Source: Bacteroidales bacterium UBA5349 (GTDB taxonomy: Bacteria > Bacteroidota > Bacteroidia > Bacteroidales > Tenuifilaceae). From it: a stretch of 64,000 bases of DNA. The notes under the pieces are model-generated. The model did not search any database. It saw nothing but the letters and a program-made list of their open reading frames with translations, and was not told the DNA's origin. Shown here piece by piece: positions 27,472 to 35,819 of this stretch. The position numbers were made by a program, and so were the translations under genes. Where the stretch lies: contig DHQB01000019.1 of assembly GCA_002410065.1 (NCBI GenBank), forward strand, positions 1 to 64,000. The letters are read 5' to 3'. Every line of letters begins with the position of its first letter. Position 1 is the stretch's first letter.

Positions 27472-28947
27472 CTAAAACAATGGGCTAAACAGTCGAGCAA
27501 CCGATTCCTTAAAGGTTTGCTTAACTAAACGATTATTCCATTGTTTTAGATTTAGTTCTTTACATCTTCTTAAATCTTTTATATACTGTTCTTCAAGCTG
27601 CAGAGTTAGTTCTTTGTCATAAATCATAGTTAACAGCTCAAAGTTATCTTCAAAGCTACGAATATCCATATTTGCCGAACCAACTGAGGCAAAATTGCCG
27701 TCAATCATCAGTATTTTTGAATGGTTAAATCCTCCCTGAAAAAGGTGAACATTAATGCCTGCATCCAAAAGTTCAGATACATAAGACATTGAACTCCAAT
27801 AAACAACTGTTGAGTCAGACTTTCCAGGAAGCATAATCCGAACATCGACCCCGCTGAGAGAAGCGGTTTTTAGCGCAGTTAATATGCTCTCATTGGGTAT
27901 AAAATAAGGTGTAGCAATGTAGATGTTTTTTCTTGCCTTTGTGATGGCTGCAAAAAAAGCCTGCATTATTGAGGACCAATCGGAATCGGGCCCACTTGAT
28001 GTAACCTGCAAGGCCTGTTGTCGAGCTGGAGTGTACTCAGGAAAATACTTGTCCCTGTTAGATATGATAATGTTGCTCACAAAAAACCAATCGGTAAGAA
28101 AAATAACTTGTAGAGTTCTAACTGCCTCACCCTCTATGCGCAAAACCGTGTCGAACCAAGTGCCTAAAGTACTATCGCCTTTCAGGTATCGGTCGGCAAT
28201 GTTTATTCCTCCCATAAAGGCGATTTTTCCATCGATAACAATGATTTTCCGATGGTTTCGATAGTTTGCCTTACTGGTTAGCCACGGAAAGTTAACCTTC
28301 ATAAAGGGGTGAACCTCGACTCCCGCATCTTTTAGCTCATTAATATACCGCTTTGGTAAATGCCAACTACCAACATCATCAAAAATTAGTCTTACCTCAA
28401 TCCCGCTATTGGCTTTAGCAATAAGTTTTTCTTTTATTAAATTACCAATCCCATCGTTATCGATAATATAAAATTCAAGGTGAATGCTCGATTCTGCTCC
28501 ATCTATTGCCTCAATAATCGATTTAAAGGTTTTAGGTCCTGTTTGGAGGATATTAACAGAATTATAAAGCGTGAGCAATGCTTTACTGTTATTCAATAGA
28601 AGGGTGATTATTTTGATGTTCTCGGCAATACAAGGAATATCAATATACTTTTTTTCTTTTATAGCCTTTAGTTGATTTTGGCTTATTAGTTCAATTTGCT
28701 GAAGGTCTCGCAAGCCTTTGCGGCTAAATATTTTCTCTTTACGATGGTTTTGTCCAAAAAATATGTAAAAAATTAAGCCAATAATAGGCATAAGGATTAG
28801 GATCAATACCCAAATGCTGGTTTTGGCAGGATCTCTCTTTTCATGAATTACCATTATTGCCGTTGAAAGGATAGTTAGCAGGTAAATCACTAATAAGATT
28901 AGCGCAAAGTTTTTCACCACTATTTCCCTCCAAAATTCTACAAGCAT
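27472..28947 (-). CDS. cls: Cardiolipin synthase
   Basis: 491 residues. Two N-terminal membrane helices (about 12-32 and 45-65) with a PLDc_N region precede two phospholipase D domains. The HKD motifs are complete: HRKIIVIDG near 229 and HSKILMIDG near 407, each followed by the usual downstream Gly/Asn residues. ClsA-type enzymes join two phosphatidylglycerols, or phosphatidylglycerol with phosphatidylethanolamine in other subtypes, to form cardiolipin. Length and topology match the bacterial Cls family. The gene is divergent from the small DABB-like gene at 29060. Confidence 0.93.
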   Translation of the reverse strand: MLVEFWREIVVKNFALILLVIYLLTILSTAIMVIHEKRDPAKTSIWVLILILMPIIGLIFYIFFGQNHRKEKIFSRKGLRDLQQIELISQNQLKAIKEKKYIDIPCIAENIKIITLLLNNSKALLTLYNSVNILQTGPKTFKSIIEAIDGAESSIHLEFYIIDNDGIGNLIKEKLIAKANSGIEVRLIFDDVGSWHLPKRYINELKDAGVEVHPFMKVNFPWLTSKANYRNHRKIIVIDGKIAFMGGINIADRYLKGDSTLGTWFDTVLRIEGEAVRTLQVIFLTDWFFVSNIIISNRDKYFPEYTPARQQALQVTSSGPDSDWSSIMQAFFAAITKARKNIYIATPYFIPNESILTALKTASLSGVDVRIMLPGKSDSTVVYWSSMSYVSELLDAGINVHLFQGGFNHSKILMIDGNFASVGSANMDIRSFEDNFELLTMIYDKELTLQLEEQYIKDLRRCKELNLKQWNNRLVKQTFKESVARLFSPLF

Positions 28948-29036
28948 ATACTGGCTATTTATGTTGAGAGCATAATCTGCTAAAAATATATATTTTCAAA
29001 ATAATGATGTTTCGTATTTATTTGATTTGTTTATAC

Positions 29037-29044
29037 TACTTTTG
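29037..29044 (+). promoter_or_regulatory. Putative -7 element of the small DABB-like gene
   Basis: TACTTTTG matches TAnnTTTG and lies 15 bp before the ATG at 29060. It supports that start over the earlier ATG at 29027, which would lie upstream of the promoter. Confidence 0.5.
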
Positions 29045-29059
29045 ATAAATTTTTTGCGT

Positions 29060-29332
29060 ATGCTCTATTTATGTTTAAAGTACAAGGTAATCGATTTTTT
29101 GCAATGGCATAATACCTTTATGAAAAATGAAAGTTTAAGGGTTGCCGCAGGGATAAAAGTAGAAAATATTTTGAGAAGTCGCAATAATCCTAACTTTCTG
29201 ACAATTCTATATGGAATTGAATCTATTGAAGAGTCTGAAAGTTTTATTAAGCTTGCCAGTACTGAGAAGATGATGAAAGACCTTACTATAGAAGGCAATA
29301 TTGCTGTTGAATACTTTGAGGTTTTTTACTAG
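29060..29332 (+). CDS. Small dimeric alpha-beta-barrel-like protein
   Basis: 90 residues from the ATG at 29060. The pattern is KYKVIDFLQWHNTF, then LRVAAGIKVENILRS, then a strand NFLTILYGI and a helix that begins ESIEESESFIKLA. This resembles small single-domain proteins of the dimeric alpha-beta barrel (antibiotic-monooxygenase-like/DABB) fold, in which a short strand is followed by a W-containing helix. No catalytic residue can be named and the family call is tentative. The hydrophobic residues encoded by the longer frame from 29027 are probably not translated. A bidirectional terminator follows. Confidence 0.65.
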   Translation: MLYLCLKYKVIDFLQWHNTFMKNESLRVAAGIKVENILRSRNNPNFLTILYGIESIEESESFIKLASTEKMMKDLTIEGNIAVEYFEVFY

Positions 29333-29349
29333 AAACCCTAATTATAAAA

Positions 29350-29376
29350 AAAAGGCCGTTCTAAAGACGGCCTTTT
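29350..29376. terminator. Bidirectional terminator
   Basis: AAAAGGCCGT (29350-29359) pairs with ACGGCCTTTT (29367-29376) around a 7-nt loop, with A and T flanks. It separates the DABB-like gene from the convergent lipoprotein gene. Confidence 0.88.
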
Positions 29377-29394
29377 GAAACTCATTCAAAATAT

Positions 29395-30492
29395 CTAGAA
29401 TTCATCATAGATAAAGAAGTCTGCTACAGGCTCTTCCTCATCATTACTAAATACGAAATATGGTACTAAACCGCCTTCCATGTTGTACCATTTAATATAA
29501 GCAAGTTTGTTCCCAGCAGGATAAGCGTAAAGGCTTATCTTTAAATTCTTGTTTGCATAAGTACTAACACTCTCAGGGGTTGGAGCCATAGAAAACTCTG
29601 CAATATCCAAGTCGAGAGTAATCTTTAATCCACCCATTTGTACAAATCCCTTAACGGTTAAGGGCATTATATCCTCTTCTGGTTCTGAACCATCATCCTC
29701 AACAAACAGGCTTGGTAACTCCAATCCCATAAATTGCATCTGAAGGTTGGATGATTGAATGGTAACTCCTTCCTTTTTCATTTCGTTATTCAACCCTAAC
29801 CTTACTCCAGTATTATTGGTTATAAAGTTAATACCTGCTGAAAGGTAAAATGGTGACATTTCAATTGTAAGCGAAAGATCCTTAAATCTATTTTCAGCAT
29901 CTAATGTAAGTTTGTAAAAAACTGAGAGCACATTAGCATTATTAACTGATAAAGATAAATTTAGCGATGTTAAAGCCTCATCTCCCTCTTGGTTAAAGGA
30001 ACTAACATTCCAAAGGGTTAAAACTGCATTATTGGTTTCTTGGGTTTCATCGGAAGGAAACTTAAAAATTGCCTTATCAGTGGGAACTGGATTGTATGTC
30101 CAAACCATTTGAGTAGGATTCCAAGTGTAAGTACCATAATTACCGAAAGGAGTATCCTGAACCTCATCTTTTGCTGTAAATGCGAACGAGGGTAGATTTG
30201 GTTTAGTAGCAGGTTTCCCGGCTAAAAGAACCAGTTCTTGGGTAGTCTTTGCTATATTTGGAGTTGATACCTCATCACCGTAAAAAAGGTTGCCAAAATT
30301 CAAAATTGCTTGCATGGCGTCAGTTTCCATCAATTCGCCCATTGCTTGGCCCATCTGCTGTGAGGCACTCTCTAGAACTTTAACAGCTTCTTGCTTAGTT
30401 AAAGGTTCATTATCGTCATTTTTATTGCAGGATACTGTAATAAAAAAAGGAAGGATTGCTATTGCAAAAAGTTTTAAAATATTGTTTTTCAT
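29395..30492 (-). CDS. Lipoprotein of unknown function
   Basis: 365 residues from the ATG at 30492; the upstream 12 codons of the open frame are polar and spoil the signal. The lipoprotein signal ends FFITVSC, with Cys near residue 22, followed by Asn, Lys and Asp-rich sequence as expected for a Bacteroidota lipoprotein. The mature part has no motif I recognise. It is acidic, with predicted beta strands (NNAVLTLWNVSSF, LNLSLSVNNANVLSVFYKLTLD). It is the last gene of a probable unit with the DUF4252-like lipoprotein (69 bp upstream) and the thioesterase. Confidence 0.75.
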   Translation of the reverse strand: MKNNILKLFAIAILPFFITVSCNKNDDNEPLTKQEAVKVLESASQQMGQAMGELMETDAMQAILNFGNLFYGDEVSTPNIAKTTQELVLLAGKPATKPNLPSFAFTAKDEVQDTPFGNYGTYTWNPTQMVWTYNPVPTDKAIFKFPSDETQETNNAVLTLWNVSSFNQEGDEALTSLNLSLSVNNANVLSVFYKLTLDAENRFKDLSLTIEMSPFYLSAGINFITNNTGVRLGLNNEMKKEGVTIQSSNLQMQFMGLELPSLFVEDDGSEPEEDIMPLTVKGFVQMGGLKITLDLDIAEFSMAPTPESVSTYANKNLKISLYAYPAGNKLAYIKWYNMEGGLVPYFVFSNDEEEPVADFFIYDEF

Positions 30493-30561
30493 TGGTAGAT
30501 TTATTTTGGTTTGAATATTTATTTGCAAAAACTATGCAAATTGATTATTTCAATAAAAAAA

Positions 30562-31089
30562 TTAGCGATTAAACTTATCGAGGTTTGAAATGGCTGCTAA
30601 ATTTTCAGGTTGAGCCAAACTGGCAATTTTTGAAATATCCAATGGCCCTTTAAAACTTATACAAAAAAAAGCATTATAATTTGAAACAAGCACAACCATT
30701 TCGTTAACCTTGTTTTCCTCTGTCTGAACAATGATTTTAACTATTTCTTTCCCGTTATTCACCATGGCTAAATCAACAAAGTTAATGCTATGAAGTTTTG
30801 TGTCAATATCAGCAAAATGCAGGTTTTCCTTAATTTTCGAATTATTGGAAATAATTAGGAACGATAGGCTATTAACATTGGTAAGTACTTGCTTAAGTTC
30901 TTCTGTACCTTCTTGGTTCTCATCTAGGAGTATGGAGACTATTCCTGGGGGTACAGAGAAAAATACACCGTTATTCTGCAGTGAGTAATTCCGGTATATA
31001 TCGAATGAGGTTTCCTTTTTCTCTTTGGCACAACTAAATATACCTGAAGAAACCAGAAACGACATAAATATTATGAATCCTCTTTGCAT
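30562..31089 (-). CDS. DUF4252-like lipoprotein
   Basis: 175 residues. The lipobox is SSGIFSC, with Cys near residue 20. The mature part has the order typical of DUF4252 proteins: a segment near VFFSVPPGIVSILL, a strand SLSFLIISNN, a region ending MVVLVSNYNAFFCISFKGPLDISKIASLA. DUF4252 proteins are common in Bacteroidota and of unknown function. The gene is 21 bp after the thioesterase gene on the same strand. The family assignment is by pattern and moderate in certainty. Confidence 0.65.
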   Translation of the reverse strand: MQRGFIIFMSFLVSSGIFSCAKEKKETSFDIYRNYSLQNNGVFFSVPPGIVSILLDENQEGTEELKQVLTNVNSLSFLIISNNSKIKENLHFADIDTKLHSINFVDLAMVNNGKEIVKIIVQTEENKVNEMVVLVSNYNAFFCISFKGPLDISKIASLAQPENLAAISNLDKFNR

Positions 31090-31110
31090 AATTCTAATTA
31101 TTGGCCTAAA

Positions 31111-31482
31111 TTAAGTTAAACTCGCCATAAAGGTTTTAATATCTACGATATACCTAACATGCTCTCCAATACCAATATCGCCATTACTATCCCACGCATT
31201 TACTGCAAAGGTAAGCTTTTTTCCCTCAATCGATTTTAGTACTGCTTTTGCACTTACCGTAGCATTAAGAGGTGTTGGCCTTGTATGCTTAATGCTAATG
31301 GCTGAACCTACCGTTGTTTGCCCTTTGGGCAAGGATTGCTTAACTGCCATCATACTGGCGTTTTCCATTAGGGCAATCATTGATGGAGTTGCAAAAACTG
31401 CTAAATCCCCTGAACCAAGGTGATTGGCTGTTGTTGAATGGGTGACCATCTGATTGGAAATAAAAGAATCTCCTACTTTCAT
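31111..31482 (-). CDS. Hotdog-fold thioesterase (FlK-like)
   Basis: 123 residues. It resembles the fluoroacetyl-CoA-thioesterase-like group of small hotdog proteins: the N-terminal LGSGDLAVFATPSMIALME segment, where the central helix carries the Glu, then TTVGSAISIKHTRPTP and a C-terminal antiparallel sheet ending VRYIVD. It probably hydrolyses short acyl-CoAs in the cytoplasm; the substrate is not deducible. It heads the group of three minus-strand genes that ends with the lipoprotein gene, and is divergent from mobA. Confidence 0.82.
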   Translation of the reverse strand: MKVGDSFISNQMVTHSTTANHLGSGDLAVFATPSMIALMENASMMAVKQSLPKGQTTVGSAISIKHTRPTPLNATVSAKAVLKSIEGKKLTFAVNAWDSNGDIGIGEHVRYIVDIKTFMASLT

Positions 31483-31549
31483 TTATCTATCTCCTAAATA
31501 TTCTGGTAAAGATATTCATTACCATTAAACCCTAAGCAAACAATAATTG

Positions 31550-31580
31550 TTTCGTAAATTTACAACAGAATTTAATTTTG
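31550..31580 (+). promoter_or_regulatory. Putative promoter of mobA
   Basis: TAATTTTG (31573-31580) matches TAnnTTTG, with a TTTC (31550-31553) 19 bp upstream as a near -33 box. The ATG is 29 bp downstream. Confidence 0.5.
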
Positions 31581-31609
31581 CCCATTTAAATTAACAACTA
31601 TATAAAACA

Positions 31610-32194
31610 ATGCTTAAGCATCTTGATATTACGCTTGCAATTTTGGCTGGTGGCAAAGCAACGCGCATGCAAGGGACAAATAAAGCGCTGCTTAAGCATA
31701 ATGGGGTAACCTTTATTGAGCATATTATTGGCAATCTTTCAGATCGGTTTAGCGAAACAATAATAGTATCGAATGATAACGAAATTGATCAGGTTATACA
31801 ATACCCTATTTATAAAGATATTATCAACGATAGAGGCCCCTTAGGTGGCATTCACTCTGCGCTAACAAATGCATCGAACCAACTTGTTTTCATAGTTTCG
31901 TGTGATATGCCCTTTGCCAATGCAGAAATATTGGATAAAATTATTGAACAAGCAAATATTGATAACTACGAGGCAGTTGTACCCATTTATATAGATAGAA
32001 TGGAACCACTTTTTGCTTTATATTCAGCAAATACGATTGTTAAGTTAACAGAAGTTCTGCATGGCAATAAACTTTCGGTAAAAGGATTTCTTGAAAAGAT
32101 TAACACAAACTACATAAAACTCTCTGCAACCGAGGAGTACAACAAATGCTTTACCAACATAAATACGCTTGAGGAGTACTACAAGTATGTATAA
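31610..32194 (+). CDS. mobA: Molybdenum cofactor guanylyltransferase
   Basis: 194 residues. A nucleotidyltransferase of the MobA group: the N-terminal signature LAGGKATRMQGTNKALL (12-28) binds GTP and Mg, RGPLGGIHSAL (about 82-92) and SCDMPFAN (about 104-111) are also characteristic. MobA attaches GMP to molybdopterin to form the bis-MGD cofactor of DMSO-reductase-family enzymes, often formate dehydrogenases. No other molybdenum genes are in the window. It converges with fetB, with only 7 bp between the stop codons. Confidence 0.9.
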   Translation: MLKHLDITLAILAGGKATRMQGTNKALLKHNGVTFIEHIIGNLSDRFSETIIVSNDNEIDQVIQYPIYKDIINDRGPLGGIHSALTNASNQLVFIVSCDMPFANAEILDKIIEQANIDNYEAVVPIYIDRMEPLFALYSANTIVKLTEVLHGNKLSVKGFLEKINTNYIKLSATEEYNKCFTNINTLEEYYKYV

Positions 32195-32201
32195 CCAATG
32201 A

Positions 32202-33011
32202 TTATCGTAACCCTTTTTTTGATTTGGCAAGAACAGTGGTTGAAATCCTATCCATTTTATCAAAAGTAACTTTATTGCTAAGAATTATGCTCAGCATAAG
32301 GTTTATGCTGCAACCTGTAAAAATGGCGAGCATAATCATTATTTGATAGCGGATTGCGGTTGATGGTGAGTTCCCTCCAAGAATTTGCCCTGTCATCATT
32401 CCGGGCAGAGAGATTAGACCCATTACCGACGTGTTTGCAATCATTGGATTAAGTGCTTTACGAATTGCTTGAACAATGAATGGATTTATTGCTGTTTTTT
32501 TATTCTTACCATTGATTAACAAGAAGTAGTAAAGGTTTTGATTATTGCTCAAACCTTCAAAATAGGCATTAAGACCTACAATATTATGGTTCATTGCATT
32601 CCCCAATATCATCCCTGAAATGGGAATAAAATACTGCGACTCGAAAATATAGGGTAATTGAATTATGGCACCAAGAAAGAATGCATCAACAATTATCAAA
32701 CTGGTAATTGCTGATATTATTAATGGTACTGCTAAAGTTTTTATGTTCAGGTTACTCCTCTTTAGGGTTGTGTAAACACCTACAAGAATCATTATAAGCA
32801 CCCAGCCCAAGTTAAGAAAAGGGTTATTCATCTCGAAGATAAACTCAAGGTAAATAGCTACAGCAGATAGCTGGAGGGTCATTCGAGCAATAGCAATAAG
32901 CGTCGACTTTGTTAGGCCAACACGATAGTACCAAAACCCAGCCAAGGGTATTGCAATAATTACAAAGCTAAGCAATAGGTTAACCCACGAAATATCTTGA
33001 ATTGGACTCAT
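32202..33011 (-). CDS. fetB: FetB-type ABC transporter permease (UPF0014)
   Basis: 269 residues with about seven hydrophobic segments. It fits the UPF0014/FetB family: the central motif MILGNAMN (about 134-141), then SLPGMMTGQILGG near 203, are its conserved blocks. In E. coli FetAB exports iron. The ATG overlaps the fetA stop codon (ATGA, 33008-33011), so the two are translationally coupled. It converges with mobA over 7 bp. Confidence 0.92.
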   Translation of the reverse strand: MSPIQDISWVNLLLSFVIIAIPLAGFWYYRVGLTKSTLIAIARMTLQLSAVAIYLEFIFEMNNPFLNLGWVLIMILVGVYTTLKRSNLNIKTLAVPLIISAITSLIIVDAFFLGAIIQLPYIFESQYFIPISGMILGNAMNHNIVGLNAYFEGLSNNQNLYYFLLINGKNKKTAINPFIVQAIRKALNPMIANTSVMGLISLPGMMTGQILGGNSPSTAIRYQIMIMLAIFTGCSINLMLSIILSNKVTFDKMDRISTTVLAKSKKGLR

Positions 33012-33601
33012 AGGCTGATTACTTTATCGCAGTGTTTTTCCCAAATGGGATTATGAGAAGTTGAAATAAGCGTGATATCGGGCAAAGTCCAGATAAGTTC
33101 AATCAATCTTTTTGTTGAGTTGGCATCTAAAGCAGAGGTCGGCTCATCGAGCAAAAGAATTGGCCTACTTAACCCAAGGATAATAGAAGTTAACATCCGC
33201 TGCTTTTCACCACCGCTTAGCTCTGAAAAGGGTTGTTCAAGAATACTGGTATTTAAAAGTAGAGCATCAAGCGATTTTGAGACTTTTGCCTTATCAACGA
33301 ATAACATCTCGCAAAGTTCGTTACCATCTTTTGCAATAAACTCTATTCCCTGAGGCAGGTATGCCATTTTGCTGCGAATACTCTTTGCAGTATGGGCATT
33401 AAACAGTGTATAACCATACCTAATTTCGCCCATATCGGGTGCAACAATGCCTGCTAAAATTCTTAATAATGTGGTCTTACCCCTACCCGACTCTCCTTTT
33501 ATCGCGACTTTTTGCCCCTTATCAACGGAAAAGGACAGTGAGGAGAATATTTGCTTTTCGCCAAAAACCTTTGTCAGGTTTTCTACTTCCAATTCTGACA
33601 T
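33008..33601 (-). CDS. fetA: FetA-type ABC transporter ATP-binding protein
   Basis: 197 residues, the short form usual for FetA. Walker A GESGRGKTT (about 35-43), Q-loop YLPQG, signature LSGGEKQR (about 128-135), Walker B ILLLDEPTSALD (about 149-160) and the switch His in STSH are all present. Note Arg in the Walker A motif where Gly or Ser is usual. It energises FetB for metal, probably iron, export. It is 24 bp downstream of the thioesterase gene and may share a transcript with it. Confidence 0.92.
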   Translation of the reverse strand: MSELEVENLTKVFGEKQIFSSLSFSVDKGQKVAIKGESGRGKTTLLRILAGIVAPDMGEIRYGYTLFNAHTAKSIRSKMAYLPQGIEFIAKDGNELCEMLFVDKAKVSKSLDALLLNTSILEQPFSELSGGEKQRMLTSIILGLSRPILLLDEPTSALDANSTKRLIELIWTLPDITLISTSHNPIWEKHCDKVISL

Positions 33602-33625
33602 ATTTATATAGGCTTTATTTTTTTA

Positions 33626-33973
33626 CTACAATCGTGTTGGTCGCATGCCCTTTGTAACCGGTGCAAGGGTAAAAACACCATCGATTGCAAGTTCTTGGTT
33701 ACCCTCGGAAAGGATAAAACCTTGTACTGAAATCTCAACTTTTACATTACCCTTTGATAATACACCAGCTTTGAATTCAATTACTTCACCCTGCGGTACA
33801 GGTTTTAAAAAAGCAACTGAGTTTACCTTAACTGTAACAAAATCCTTCTTGAACTCTCTTAATACAAAAATAAAAGCAATCTCATCCATCCATTTAAGGG
33901 CTTGTCCACCAAACAGATTTTTGTACTGATTTGTGAATTCAGGCAAAACTACCCTCGTCATTATTGTGTCCAT
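33626..33973 (-). CDS. Acyl-CoA thioesterase, hotdog fold (YciA/ACOT-like)
   Basis: 115 residues from the ATG at 33973; the 20 upstream codons of the open frame look like untranslated leader. It has the acyl-CoA-thioesterase signature NLFGGQALKWMDEIAF, the PVPQGEVIEF loop and a C-terminal strand ending FTLAPV. YciA-type enzymes hydrolyse medium and long acyl-CoAs. It lies between the racemase and fetA, all on the minus strand. A start at 33961 is also possible. Confidence 0.87.
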   Translation of the reverse strand: MDTIMTRVVLPEFTNQYKNLFGGQALKWMDEIAFIFVLREFKKDFVTVKVNSVAFLKPVPQGEVIEFKAGVLSKGNVKVEISVQGFILSEGNQELAIDGVFTLAPVTKGMRPTRL

Positions 33974-34078
33974 GCAAAAAATGTTTTTACAAAGATAATA
34001 ACCAAAGTGGCAAACTAATAAAAAGGATGACACAGTTAATTACCATGTTACCTATTATTAATGTCGTAAAGCGAAATG

Positions 34079-35164
34079 CTACAGAATCCTCTTTCCAATA
34101 AATTTCGAATTCATTAGCCTTGCAACGGCCATGTAGGATGGGGTAAACTTAATTTTGTCGCCAACCTTATACCTACATTTTTCTTCCTTTTCAACAGGTC
34201 CTAAATCGTAAACGCTCATATCGGATGTAGTACCCGCAAAGCGTAAACCTTTATCTTTTGGGGTAAGTTCATTAATATCAACATCCAGTAGTCCAAAATC
34301 TAATATTGCCCTGTAGCTATTATCGTATTCAAAATCATCAAAAGTATGACCTATATTAGCTTCGGTTAAAATTCCATCAGGGCTTGTCTCCTTTAACTCT
34401 AGTTCAATAATACTACTATGGTACTCAAAGGTGTCGGTTGATAAATCGCGAAACTTTTTACCATCAACCGGAGTTGTTCCAAGGAAAGCGGTCTCACCAA
34501 TTCTTAGGTGATTAAGGTTACTTGGTATAGCTGCTTTCCCCAGCAGGGGAAGAGTAATTGAACTTCCCCCAGATATTATGGGTAAGTTGGTGTTAAACTT
34601 AGCATCAATTATCTGCTTGTAGAGAGACAGTTGTAAAAGTTTATCGTAGGTAGGTTGGATGCCAAACATACAACCAAGATTAGCGCCAATCCCCTCTACC
34701 TCAATATTTTCAAGGTTAAAGACACTTTGATAAAAGCTGACAACCTTATCACGAAGTATCCCTTCACGCAGTTCCCCCATCTCTATCATTATTACCACAC
34801 GATGTATTTTGCCCTGCTTACCTGCTTCAACATTAAGTGCCTCAATTGTTCGGAGTGATGAGTTAAGTGATATATCAGCATACGTAACCACTGCTTTAAT
34901 AGAATCAATGGGAGGTGGCTTTACATACATAGTAACTATATCGGGATTTATCTCCTTAATTGCTCTTAAACCTGATGTTCTTGAATCGCCAACGCTATGA
35001 AGTTTTTTGACCGCTGGATTAAAAAGGAGTTTCTTAAGGAACTCCTTATGGCCAGATAAAACCTTAACCACTAGAGTCCACTTAATATTATGCTTTTCAA
35101 TAATTCTGTTTAGCTTTTCTACATTGCCAATAATTTTATCTAATTTAATTACGAGTTCAGCCAT
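34079..35164 (-). CDS. PLP-dependent alanine/ornithine racemase-family enzyme
   Basis: 361 residues. It belongs to the fold-type III PLP enzymes with an N-terminal alanine-racemase barrel: the Lys in WTLVVKVLSGH (about residue 33) is the likely Schiff base. GANLGCMFGIQPT, SGGSSITLPLLG and HLRIGETAFLG match the ornithine/alanine racemase subgroup rather than Alr or DSD. The substrate is unproven; ornithine racemases of clostridia are the closest characterised relatives I can name. Its start overlaps the GNAT stop by one base (TAATG), so the two are coupled. Confidence 0.82.
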   Translation of the reverse strand: MAELVIKLDKIIGNVEKLNRIIEKHNIKWTLVVKVLSGHKEFLKKLLFNPAVKKLHSVGDSRTSGLRAIKEINPDIVTMYVKPPPIDSIKAVVTYADISLNSSLRTIEALNVEAGKQGKIHRVVIMIEMGELREGILRDKVVSFYQSVFNLENIEVEGIGANLGCMFGIQPTYDKLLQLSLYKQIIDAKFNTNLPIISGGSSITLPLLGKAAIPSNLNHLRIGETAFLGTTPVDGKKFRDLSTDTFEYHSSIIELELKETSPDGILTEANIGHTFDDFEYDNSYRAILDFGLLDVDINELTPKDKGLRFAGTTSDMSVYDLGPVEKEEKCRYKVGDKIKFTPSYMAVARLMNSKFIGKRIL

Positions 35165-35613
35165 TAGTTACTCTTTTTTGTGTAACGCATTTCAGCATAT
35201 TTTGTTGAAAATCCCAGACTCTCGTATAATCTCTTGGCAGGGTTATCGTACTCAACATGAAGTTTTATATCGCCTTTTACTCTTTTTATGACCTCTTCCA
35301 TAAGCTGACGACCAATTCCTTTTCCTCGGACGCTGGCATCTACTGCAATATATACTAATAAATTTTCAGGAATATAACCTTCCATCCCTGTTTTGTTCAT
35401 TATCACGGCGCCCACCAGTTTGCCCTCATAATAACCAGTTAATAAGAATCCGCCTTTACCCGTTCCTTCTGAAAAGGCATAATCTAAGCACTTTCCTATG
35501 GACACTTTATCATCGCGAAATTTATCGAGGTAGGTGTGCAAAAAATCAATAATTTCCTGTTTGGTTAAATTTTCAAGTTCTTCTTCTGAATTAATTTGTT
35601 TAATAGATAACAT
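35164..35613 (-). CDS. GNAT-family N-acetyltransferase
   Basis: 149 residues. A Gcn5-related fold with the acetyl-CoA motif VRGKGIGRQLMEEV (about 95-108) and the terminal motif PAKRLYESLGF typical of the family. The first 70 residues are an acidic helical region and a strand pair. It is the first gene of a unit, with the racemase overlapping by one base; a shared amino-acid substrate is inferred but not shown. A well-formed promoter lies 70-100 bp upstream. Confidence 0.88.
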   Translation of the reverse strand: MLSIKQINSEEELENLTKQEIIDFLHTYLDKFRDDKVSIGKCLDYAFSEGTGKGGFLLTGYYEGKLVGAVIMNKTGMEGYIPENLLVYIAVDASVRGKGIGRQLMEEVIKRVKGDIKLHVEYDNPAKRLYESLGFSTKYAEMRYTKKSN

Positions 35614-35685
35614 AACACTGTATTAGGTTAGGCTTTAGGTTTCTAATGGTATAATATGCTATCCCACAACACTAAAGCGATCTTA

Positions 35686-35717
35686 CAAATATAATATTTT
35701 CTGAATAAGCATCCAAA
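35686..35717 (-). promoter_or_regulatory. Promoter of the GNAT-racemase unit
   Basis: On the minus strand TTTG (35717-35714) is separated by 20 bp from TATATTTG (35693-35686), a full match to the Bacteroidota promoter. The inverted repeat CCAAAT/ATTTGG (35713-35730) covers the -33 box and could be an operator. Predicted leader about 65 nt. Confidence 0.7.
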
Positions 35718-35769
35718 TCAATTTATTTGGTAATAAATATCACATAGCATACAAATGACCTTTGCCAAT

Positions 35770-35797
35770 AAAAAAACCTAGCATTTGCTAGGCTTTT
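35770..35797 (-). terminator. Terminator of the M3 peptidase gene
   Basis: A 6-bp stem CCTAGC/GCTAGG (35777-35792) with a 4-nt loop, followed on the minus strand by a T run. Confidence 0.82.
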
Positions 35798-35819
35798 GAA
35801 TATTTTAATTTGAGACAAT

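Noticed and set aside
29027..29059. Earlier ATG of the small DABB-like protein
   Set aside because: It would lie upstream of the promoter -7 box and adds hydrophobic residues not expected in this fold.
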